From NCBI GenBank assembly GCA_002409285.1, contig DHUT01000103.1, positions 544 to 26,491 of the forward strand: a DNA stretch of 25,948 bases, in the 5' to 3' direction. This DNA comes from Firmicutes bacterium UBA5227 (GTDB lineage: Bacteria; Bacillota; Clostridia; Tissierellales; Sedimentibacteraceae). Shown here piece by piece: positions 8,585 to 15,325 of this stretch. The position numbers and the translations under genes were made by a program. Position 1 is the stretch's first letter; every line of letters begins with the position of its first letter. Below the pieces are notes generated by a model. It ran no database searches, was not told where the DNA came from, and saw nothing but the letters and a program-made list of their open reading frames with translations.

Positions 8585-8852
8585 GGTGACTGGAGTTGTT
8601 GGTGACAAACTCCACAGCATTGATTACTTCCCTGATTACTTCTGCCTGGTGCTGGGTTTCGAGAGAAGAATATTCAGCATATACTTCCCCCTTTTTAGTG
8701 GTGATATAGTAGGGCTTAAGGTTGTTCAAAGCCTTTGCCATAATATCGTCAATGCATTGTTCACACCTGCATACACCTGCATATGCAGGGTTATTGTTTA
8801 AAATGCTGCTGACGCAATTTCTTACTATTTCCTCCATGTAGTTCCATACCAT
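8577..8852 (-). CDS. comFB: ComFB family protein (late competence development protein ComFB)
   Basis: This is a small 91-residue protein matching the ComFB family (PF10719). It begins NYMEEIVRNCVSSILNN, then has the cysteine cluster GVCRCEQCIDDIMAKALNNL (C28, C30, C33, with C13 upstream), then KPYYITTKKGEVYAE. ComFB proteins are short and soluble. Recent literature, as I recall it, describes members as cyclic-di-nucleotide receptors, which would fit the PilZ neighbour. The start codon has TAGGGGG 8 bases upstream, overlapping the SLH gene stop, so it is the last cistron of the minus-strand operon. Its last codons and stop lie within the terminator palindrome. The family call is strong; the function here is inference. 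Confidence 0.85.
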   Translation of the reverse strand: MVWNYMEEIVRNCVSSILNNNPAYAGVCRCEQCIDDIMAKALNNLKPYYITTKKGEVYAEYSSLETQHQAEVIREVINAVEFVTNNSSHQK

Positions 8853-8864
8853 AATTAAATCCCC

Positions 8865-10661
8865 CTACAAATTTATTTTTTCTCTGAACATACCTACCAA
8901 TGAAATAACTATATCGTTATAATATATATGATTATTAATATCATCAAAATTATAATATTCGTTATACAGCGAGTTTATATATCCCAGCTCCTTATAGGAA
9001 GGATTGCAGCCGTAAAGCATATTTATGGCATGCACCACCTCAGCCCTGGTTATTGGATCATCAGGCCTGAAATAATTTCCCTGTCCCGTAATCAGATTTC
9101 TGGAGGATATTTTTATTATGTCCGCCTCTGCCCAATGCTTGCGAATATCAGAGTAATCGTAATTGCTTGAAGCAGGAAGAGTATTCAGCAATGCTTTGTA
9201 GGAACTGATTTTAGTGAGCATCTGGCAAAACTCGGCTCTTGTTACACTGTTATCAGGCCTGAAGGTTTTGTCCTTGTAACCTGAAACGTATTTTTTGCTG
9301 CTACCCATGGCAATATAATCCTTTGCCCAGTGATTACCTATGTCAGTGAATTTTGTTTTTAAATATGCTCCGGAATCATAGGGAAGGTTGTTCAACCTGC
9401 AAAATATTGTTACCATTTCAGCTCTTGAAATTGGCGAATCCGGGTTGAATTTATCGGGGTTCATTCCATTCATATAGCCGGGAAGAATATTTTCAAAATA
9501 TTCATTTTTTTCTTTGTCCTTTTTATATTCAAGACCTATGTTTTCAAACAGCTTTTCCGTATTTTTATAATTATGTACATCCAGACCGACTGCCGGCCTT
9601 AACTTTGTGGGTTTCTTTCCCTTCTTTACTTTATAGGAAGATGTCGTGCGGTTTCCCTTTTTATCCACTGCGGTAAACAGATAGTCACCGTTATAAACTA
9701 TCTCGGATGTATCCTTATATGTAAATGACTTGCTGTCAGAACCGGCTGCAGGCACATACCTACCGTCATAAGATATAATGTAGGCAAGTCCGAAATCATC
9801 CTCAGCCTTAAGCTCAAAGTTTAAGCCGTTGATAATATCAACATCCACTGACGGTCTGCGGTAATCAATATCCGTTATATTGAAATTGAAAACCTGTTGG
9901 GTATCATTTCCCCTGACGAGCACTTCGTATCTTCCGTTATCGTCATAGATGGCTTTCGAAGGATAGGCTGTATAGCTGCCGCCATTTGCAAAGTTGTAGC
10001 CATAATATTCCACAACGGTACTGTAGTCGTTGTAATTTACCGGTGAAACATATATGAGCAGGTAAAATTCACCTTGCTTCAATACTTTAAAATCATAGGG
10101 TTCTTCGTCCACGGTTACAGTGAAATCAGTCATTTGATTGTTATTTATGTTGCCTATGTAGTAGTTCACCTCATTAGTCATAAGCGAGCTGCCGGGTGTA
10201 ACTACATTTCTTACCTTATCTATATTCATATTCAATAAAACTTGTTTTTTTTCATAATCATACATAAGACTAAAGTTAAGACCTATTTTATCATCCTTTT
10301 TTTCCTTATCACCCTTATCATCCTCATCATCAGATTTTTCAACATTGTTCACCTTATAAGTGAAAGTTTTCCAGTTGCTTCCGTCATAAACCGTAAAAGG
10401 GTATTTTCCGTTTCTGTCCGCAACATACGTGGCACTAATTCCCTCAACAAAGTACCCGGAAGGAAGATAAATGTAGTAGCTGTAATCCGTATCTTCGACA
10501 TTATGACCATAAGGGGTTATTTTTATCTCCTTGAAATTTGTTCCTGATATATCGCTTTCGGTAAAGCGTGCTTTTACTTTATTACTTTCGGCACCGTAGA
10601 TAATATTAAATGAACTGAAAAGCATCAGCAGTGCCAATATTGAAATTACAAACTTTTTCAT
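8865..10661 (-). CDS. Exported S-layer homology (SLH) domain protein
   Basis: This is a 598-residue secreted protein. The signal peptide is MKKFVISILALLMLFSSFNI then IYGA, with probable cleavage near residue 23. A segment around residues 110-125 is highly charged (KSDDEDDKGDKEKKDDK). The middle has beta-rich, Ig/bacterial-surface-like sequence (DYSYYIYLPSGYFVEGISAT, YLFTAVDKKGNRTTSSYKVK). Three SLH repeats lie at the C-terminus, about 390-435, 437-485 and 503-551 (FNPDSPISRAEMVTIFCRL; FTDIGNHWAKDYIAMGSSKK; YSDIRKHWAEADIIKISSRN). These normally bind pyruvylated secondary cell-wall polymer. A short half-repeat-like tail follows (YNFDDINNHIYYNDIVISLV). AGGAGC precedes the ATG. The gene starts 8 bases after the PilZ gene. 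The surface role is clear; the ligand or function of the middle domains is unknown. Confidence 0.9.
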   Translation of the reverse strand: MKKFVISILALLMLFSSFNIIYGAESNKVKARFTESDISGTNFKEIKITPYGHNVEDTDYSYYIYLPSGYFVEGISATYVADRNGKYPFTVYDGSNWKTFTYKVNNVEKSDDEDDKGDKEKKDDKIGLNFSLMYDYEKKQVLLNMNIDKVRNVVTPGSSLMTNEVNYYIGNINNNQMTDFTVTVDEEPYDFKVLKQGEFYLLIYVSPVNYNDYSTVVEYYGYNFANGGSYTAYPSKAIYDDNGRYEVLVRGNDTQQVFNFNITDIDYRRPSVDVDIINGLNFELKAEDDFGLAYIISYDGRYVPAAGSDSKSFTYKDTSEIVYNGDYLFTAVDKKGNRTTSSYKVKKGKKPTKLRPAVGLDVHNYKNTEKLFENIGLEYKKDKEKNEYFENILPGYMNGMNPDKFNPDSPISRAEMVTIFCRLNNLPYDSGAYLKTKFTDIGNHWAKDYIAMGSSKKYVSGYKDKTFRPDNSVTRAEFCQMLTKISSYKALLNTLPASSNYDYSDIRKHWAEADIIKISSRNLITGQGNYFRPDDPITRAEVVHAINMLYGCNPSYKELGYINSLYNEYYNFDDINNHIYYNDIVISLVGMFREKINL

Positions 10662-10669
10662 AACTGCTC

Positions 10670-11302
10670 CTATTTATCTTTATATATTTGTCGCTGCCTG
10701 TCATATAAGTACATGGAAATTATTGCCTCATCATAAGGAGATACTTTTTCAAATTTACATCCGTAGCTCACCATAGACAATACTTTTGTATTTACGTCAT
10801 ATGTTTTGTCAATTCTTATAACCTTAGCCATTAACAGGATTACACGACTTTTTTCATATTGAAAATAAAAAGTTAAAATATCATTTACCATTAAATTATA
10901 ATTTGAAGAAATCAACATTCCGCCGATGCTTAAATTCAGGATATCGACCTTCATACCCGGTACATCCTTCGTTATATCTTCATCATCTCTCAAAAAACTA
11001 TTAATATAAAAAGACAAATCAGAGCGTACCTTCAAAGAACTTCTTCTCTCAATAACCTGTTCTGTTTTTAGTATTAATGCATTAAGCTGATTTTTCGAAG
11101 CCAGCCTCACCTTGCAAAAAAAAGGATTTATCCCTGAAAATTCGTTATAAATTTCCACAATAATCTCTGTTTTTGAAGCTAATATGGGTAAGCTGCTGCC
11201 CTTAACCTTGATCATACGACCTCCCATACTCAACAGGTGACCGCTTCCAAGGAAATTATGTTCTGCGTCATATATTTTAACCAGTCTGCCGGTGTTATCC
11301 AT
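10670..11302 (-). CDS. PilZ-domain protein (YcgR/MotI-like flagellar c-di-GMP receptor)
   Basis: This is a 210-residue cytoplasmic protein with an N-terminal beta domain (about 1-80, like the YcgR N-terminal domain) followed by a PilZ domain (about 84-205). PilZ binds c-di-GMP, and in YcgR/MotI proteins acts as a brake on the flagellar motor. The second motif is canonical: N123-L-S-I-G-G128. The first motif reads E-R86-R87-S-S-L-K91-V-R, so the second arginine of RxxxR is replaced by lysine. Binding may still occur but is not assured. GGGAGG precedes the ATG at 11302. The gene lies between the FtsA-like and SLH genes with 15- and 8-base gaps, so it is part of the six-gene operon. Family confidence is high; the motor-brake role is inference from length and context. 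Confidence 0.85.
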   Translation of the reverse strand: MDNTGRLVKIYDAEHNFLGSGHLLSMGGRMIKVKGSSLPILASKTEIIVEIYNEFSGINPFFCKVRLASKNQLNALILKTEQVIERRSSLKVRSDLSFYINSFLRDDEDITKDVPGMKVDILNLSIGGMLISSNYNLMVNDILTFYFQYEKSRVILLMAKVIRIDKTYDVNTKVLSMVSYGCKFEKVSPYDEAIISMYLYDRQRQIYKDK

Positions 11303-11317
11303 GTTTCCTCCCTAATA

Positions 11318-13336
11318 TCAATACTCAGAATCCCATTTAATTATTATTTCATCATTGTCAGATATATTGTTAAGGTAAGAAGCCTCTTTGCCGTTATGAA
11401 GGAGAATTATATTTCCCTTGGGCCTGGAAGGGTCAATATCCGTAAAATTCAGCATATCAGCAAATATGTACGGTGTATTGTCCTTTTTCCCGGGAAGACT
11501 TACAGCCTTGTTGTTGACCATAACCATAATGGATGATTCCGGTTTTTCGTTATTTATTTTTTCAGAATTTACATTTTCAGATTCAGCCTGGGAAGCCGGT
11601 TCCTCCCGCTTCAGCACATCAATTCTGCAGCCGTCGTAAAGTTCCGAATCCCCATCTGCAGCAGTGCCGTTTATAAAGCTTGTGTATATGCCTTCATCCA
11701 TTTTGTACAGCCTGTACAAATCGTGGACAGTTTTTAGCTGTACTACCTCTATGGAATCAGAGTTACCGATTATGTAATCCTTATCCACCTCTGTATTATT
11801 TATGAAATATCTTGGGCATAATTCGGTTCTCATGCCGTTAAAATATACAACGCCGTCTTTTTCACAAGGAGCTATATCAGATATCTTAACCGAAGGAGAT
11901 ATTCCATCCTTTGCCGGCACCACCACTATGGTATCCCCAGGGCGAATAACCGTTTCTATGGTTGCAGTTCTGGAATTTACATATATTTGTGACGGTGTTG
12001 AAAATTCACCGGCATAATAATACTGTTCTTTGTTTATCAGGAATCTCAAACTTTTACCGGAAAAACCTATAAGCTTTTTAGGATCAAACCCTGACATCAG
12101 TATGGCATCCATAACCTTCATCTGTCGTATTCCGTATAATCGGATTTTCTTATCATTGACAGTAACACTGAAAAAATCATAATTTTTATTAAGTATGACA
12201 GAATATGCTATTCCCAGAGGAGTTATCAGCTCAGGGCCATAATATTCCAGGGTTGACATATCCACATTTTTCAGACTCTTCTTATCAGTCAGAGCAATGC
12301 GGGCTTCGCTGATATTTAGAAGCTCCGATAAAAATTCACGCAGGAAGGGTGTCTTGCTTCCTCCGCCTGCCAAAAATACCGCAGCCGGAGGCTCTTTATT
12401 CATATTTAAGATTTTAGCAGAAATATCCGCACATAAGTCATATACCGCCGGCTTGAGCGATTCAAGTATTTCCTGCCGTGAGATATCCTGAGTGATTCCC
12501 AGAATATTGGATATTGATATATAATCGTCACCTTCACTTAGCGCTGATTTAATTTCTTCCGCTGTGTTGAAATCTATCAGATAATTTTTCATGAGACACT
12601 CAGTTATTTCGTCACCTGCCACTGTTGCCATATCATAGCCCACAATACTCCCATCCCTGGAAACCGCTATATCAGATGTACCGGCACCGATATCCACCAA
12701 TGCAAGGTTTAACAGTCTCAAATCCTTTGGTATAATCAGATCCATTGCGGCAATAGGCTCCAATGTGAGATTGTATACCTCAAGACCGTTATTATCCATA
12801 CAGGAATAAAGACCCTCAATTACTGTATGAGGCAGAAAGGCGGCAATAATTTCAACTGACACATTGTTTCCCCTGTGGCCCTCCATTTTTGACATGTTTC
12901 TGCCGTCAAGAGCATACCCAAGGACACTGTAACCAACGCAATAAAACAAATCATTGCTTTCAGAATCCTTTGAAAATACATCCTGAGCCAGCTGCAGTGC
13001 TTCCGTCTCCATTGCCTTGATGAAATCATTGGAAACGGGAACCCTTGGATCAGATTCCTTTTTTAACAGTATGCGTTCTGTTTTTAAGGCTCTTCCTGCG
13101 GCAGCTATGCACACTTTGCTGAGCTTTACATTTAGACTTTTCTCCAGATCACTTTTTACAATGCCCACAACTTTGCTTACTTCTTTTATGTCCTCTATCT
13201 GACCGTCAATCATGGAGCGCTGTTTGTGAAAATATGTTTTGACCTCTTTTACCTTCAGTATATTATCTGAATTTTCGCAAACAATTCCCACTACAGAGCG
13301 TGTTCCGATATCAAGAGCAAAAATTAAATCATCCAT
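11318..13336 (-). CDS. FtsA-like actin-fold ATPase with long C-terminal extension
   Basis: This is a 672-residue protein of the ASKHA/FtsA superfamily. The phosphate-1 loop is ALDIGTRSVVG (D9-I-G-T-R-S), phosphate-2 is ALVDIGAGTSDIAV (about 210), and the adenosine motif is VFLAGGGSKTPFL (about 325). The FtsA-type 1C-like insertion region also looks present. Typical FtsA is about 410-440 residues; here about 250 extra residues follow, with beta-rich sequence (TIETVIRPGDTIVVVPAKDG) and an acidic, low-complexity linker (AESENVNSEKINNEKPESS). No obvious amphipathic membrane-binding helix ends the protein. The frame is open to 13390, but 13336 has GAGGT 6 bases upstream and begins at the conserved FALDIG core. 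The start lies one base after the preceding stop. It is probably not the housekeeping FtsA: there is no ftsZ or division cluster nearby. Confidence 0.85.
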   Translation of the reverse strand: MDDLIFALDIGTRSVVGIVCENSDNILKVKEVKTYFHKQRSMIDGQIEDIKEVSKVVGIVKSDLEKSLNVKLSKVCIAAAGRALKTERILLKKESDPRVPVSNDFIKAMETEALQLAQDVFSKDSESNDLFYCVGYSVLGYALDGRNMSKMEGHRGNNVSVEIIAAFLPHTVIEGLYSCMDNNGLEVYNLTLEPIAAMDLIIPKDLRLLNLALVDIGAGTSDIAVSRDGSIVGYDMATVAGDEITECLMKNYLIDFNTAEEIKSALSEGDDYISISNILGITQDISRQEILESLKPAVYDLCADISAKILNMNKEPPAAVFLAGGGSKTPFLREFLSELLNISEARIALTDKKSLKNVDMSTLEYYGPELITPLGIAYSVILNKNYDFFSVTVNDKKIRLYGIRQMKVMDAILMSGFDPKKLIGFSGKSLRFLINKEQYYYAGEFSTPSQIYVNSRTATIETVIRPGDTIVVVPAKDGISPSVKISDIAPCEKDGVVYFNGMRTELCPRYFINNTEVDKDYIIGNSDSIEVVQLKTVHDLYRLYKMDEGIYTSFINGTAADGDSELYDGCRIDVLKREEPASQAESENVNSEKINNEKPESSIMVMVNNKAVSLPGKKDNTPYIFADMLNFTDIDPSRPKGNIILLHNGKEASYLNNISDNDEIIIKWDSEY

Positions 13337-13337
13337 A

Positions 13338-13619
13338 TCAGACCTCGTTTCTGGGAATCTTAAAATTAAGAAAATAAATATAAATATCAACTATTGAACC
13401 AAAAAGTTCTTCGGGTATTTCACTGCCGATGTCAAGCTGAGACAAAAGAACCGACAGCGAATCATCCCTGTAAACAGGAACGCCGCTTTCCTCAGCCATT
13501 TCAACAACCCTATCGGCAATGTATCCGGAGCCGGAAGCAATAACCACAGGAGCATTGTTTTTATTAGCATCATATTTCAGTGCAACAGCATGTTTGGACT
13601 TATCTTTATATTGTGACAT
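13338..13619 (-). CDS. Stand-alone FlhB C-terminal domain homologue (FlhX/YlqH-like)
   Basis: This 93-residue protein aligns with the cytoplasmic C-terminal domain of FlhB: KHAVALKYDANKNNAPVVIA corresponds to HYAVAVKYDIEKDNAPIVLA in the FlhB of this window. It then has the shared DRVVEMAEESGVPVYRDDSL region. The cleavage motif NPTH is absent; the protein begins just after where it would be, so it mimics the cleaved fragment. Such proteins (YlqH in Bacillus, FlhX elsewhere) can substitute partially for the FlhB fragment in some bacteria. It overlaps the upstream FliK-like gene by 14 bases and runs directly into the FtsA-like gene. No membrane segment is present. Confidence 0.88.
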   Translation of the reverse strand: MSQYKDKSKHAVALKYDANKNNAPVVIASGSGYIADRVVEMAEESGVPVYRDDSLSVLLSQLDIGSEIPEELFGSIVDIYIYFLNFKIPRNEV

Positions 13620-15036
13620 CTACACCGTTTTTCCTTTCAGTCAAATTTGAGAATACCTCGTTGAATTTCCTCTTTCGGATACTTTCCTGCACAGTCATGT
13701 TTGTTACGCTCAGGTTATCCCTGCTCAGTAAAGTATTTAAATCATCCTTTATTTTTCCGATATGCTCTGACAGACCGGCCGGTACGTAAATATCCAGCGA
13801 CAGTGCCGATTCCTTTAATATCAGAGTGGTTTCAAAATATCCCAGATTTTGAATATCAAAGGTTATAAAAACCTTGTAGGAAGGATAATATTCCGCCTTT
13901 TTTTTCTTATCCGGAAGCTCTTCATACTCCTTGCCAATCCAAAGCTCGGAAAACATAAACATACCATTATAGTTAAGAGGGAGAAACATATGAGTCAAAG
14001 GTATATTGACATTTTGACTGAACAGTAGAGATTCCTTCATATCGTTCATTACTCCCTTGTTAACCAGACTTTCGCTTTCCCTTGAGCCGGCATTCAGAAG
14101 CTTTAAAAATGAATCAACGGAGTCATTTTTAACATTTGCGGCTTTTTCATATGTATTTATTAACGACATTTTCATGGTATCCATGTATTTTTCGTCAACA
14201 TCAAAGTTGTATCTTATAAATTCCATCAGAACTTCAAAGTCATCATAGAAATTGTTCATAGAAGCAGCCTCAAGCCTTACAGTGTTGTGAATCAGTACAG
14301 ACACATAGTCCCTTACGGGTCCCAAATCGTTCATTTTGGAAATATATCTTCCCATAAAAGGTATAATTTCATTTTTTAATAAATTAAGGTTTAAGTCAGC
14401 TCCCTTAGGATTGTTGAAAATCAGCTTATCCGTCATTTCATCAAAAGTTTTCCTCAGCATTTCCGGAATATTTCTTTCAATATTATTGAGTGCCGAACTG
14501 ATGGACTTGTTTGTTTCTTCAACAGACACAAAGCAGTCGTAGCTTCTCAGAAAGTTTTTTAGCACTGCCTTAAAATCGTCGTTTGTTGAGTCCGTCTTTA
14601 ACAGGTTCCTCAGAGAATCAAAAAATTCTCCGTTAAACTTAGTGTAAGTCCCCTGCTGAAATTTCAAAAAACTTACAATTTCTTTATCATTCATTTCTAT
14701 ATTTTTTACAAAGGCTTCAAACATGCTTTTAAGTACCGGGTCGCTGTTAATATTATGATTAATGAACTGCTTGTTCAAAAGAAGCTTCCTGGCTCCCTCT
14801 GATAAAACAGGAGAACTTTGCAATGATTTTATAAATTTCTCAAATACCGAATCGGGATTATAATTAAAAAGGTTTTGTCCCGTCTGATTGCTCGGATCCT
14901 GCTTTGGTGTCCTTGTAACCTTAGTCGGATCTATGACATCAAAGGGAAGGATCTGTTCGGTATTTATTTTTGGTTTGTTAAGGATATTGTCATTAATTGG
15001 GTTATTTGTATTAACACTTATATTATTATCGAACAT
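13606..15036 (-). CDS. YlqG-like protein with FliK-like C-terminal domain (hypothetical)
   Basis: I do not recognise the full protein with certainty. It is 476 residues, soluble, largely helical and hydrophilic. The N-terminus is asparagine-rich and unstructured (FDNNISVNTNNPINDNILNK). The last ~90 residues (NLGYFETTLILKESALSLDI, then YVPAGLSEHIGKIKDDLNTL, then LSVTNMTVQ) resemble the hook-length-control C-terminal fold (Flg_hook/FliK). Bacillus places ylqG directly before ylqH in the same way. The start at 15036 is chosen because CAGGAGT precedes it by 4 bases; the open frame reaches 15102 but adds a hydrophobic stretch without a ribosome site. It is the first gene of the minus-strand operon, downstream of a sigma-D-like site at 15192-15219. 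Confidence 0.65.
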   Translation of the reverse strand: MFDNNISVNTNNPINDNILNKPKINTEQILPFDVIDPTKVTRTPKQDPSNQTGQNLFNYNPDSVFEKFIKSLQSSPVLSEGARKLLLNKQFINHNINSDPVLKSMFEAFVKNIEMNDKEIVSFLKFQQGTYTKFNGEFFDSLRNLLKTDSTNDDFKAVLKNFLRSYDCFVSVEETNKSISSALNNIERNIPEMLRKTFDEMTDKLIFNNPKGADLNLNLLKNEIIPFMGRYISKMNDLGPVRDYVSVLIHNTVRLEAASMNNFYDDFEVLMEFIRYNFDVDEKYMDTMKMSLINTYEKAANVKNDSVDSFLKLLNAGSRESESLVNKGVMNDMKESLLFSQNVNIPLTHMFLPLNYNGMFMFSELWIGKEYEELPDKKKKAEYYPSYKVFITFDIQNLGYFETTLILKESALSLDIYVPAGLSEHIGKIKDDLNTLLSRDNLSVTNMTVQESIRKRKFNEVFSNLTERKNGVDVTI

Positions 15037-15140
15037 ATTAACTCCTGCAATTATAATCATTATACTATATAAATTAAAATAATTAAACATTAATGTTATC
15101 ATTCACAGTGATCATATATTTAATCTGTACAGTTAACGAC

Positions 15141-15171
15141 TGTCATACCGAACAACGGTGAAAAATCTCAT
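15141..15171 (+). repeat. Degenerate dispersed repeat, copy B
   Basis: The stretch beginning TGTCATACCGAAC and ending AAAAATCTCAT matches copy C (reverse strand, 22418-22450) at about 23 of 32 positions with one single-base gap. It lies in the untranslated leader of the minus-strand operon. Confidence 0.4.
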
Positions 15172-15191
15172 CTCTGATAATCTATGATATT

Positions 15192-15219
15192 ATATCGGCA
15201 AAACTATGATTTAAATTAA
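15192..15219 (-). promoter_or_regulatory. Sigma-D/FliA-type promoter for the minus-strand operon
   Basis: On the minus strand the sequence reads CTTAAT, then GCCGATATAA. The -10 box GCCGATAT (15199-15192) is an exact match to the SigD consensus, and TTAA (15219-15216) lies 16 bases upstream as an imperfect -35. The predicted transcript would start near 15185 and carry a leader of about 150 bases before the first gene at 15036. It is back to back with the cheA site at 15259-15285 and shares the CTTAAT plus GCCGATATAA pattern with it. Confidence 0.65.
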
Positions 15220-15258
15220 GTGCAATGTATAAAAAAATAAAAAAATTCGTGGCAATGC

Positions 15259-15285
15259 TTAATAATTTATAAAAATAGCCGATAT
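15259..15285 (+). promoter_or_regulatory. Sigma-D/FliA-type promoter for the cheA-fliT operon
   Basis: An exact -10 box GCCGATAT (15278-15285) is preceded by TTAA (15259-15262) with a 15-base spacer, close to the SigD consensus TAAA-N15-GCCGATAT. Transcription would begin near 15292, about 30 bases before the cheA start at 15326. Confidence 0.72.
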
Positions 15286-15325
15286 AAACTTTGATAAAGG
15301 TATGAACTTGAATAAGGAGATTTAT

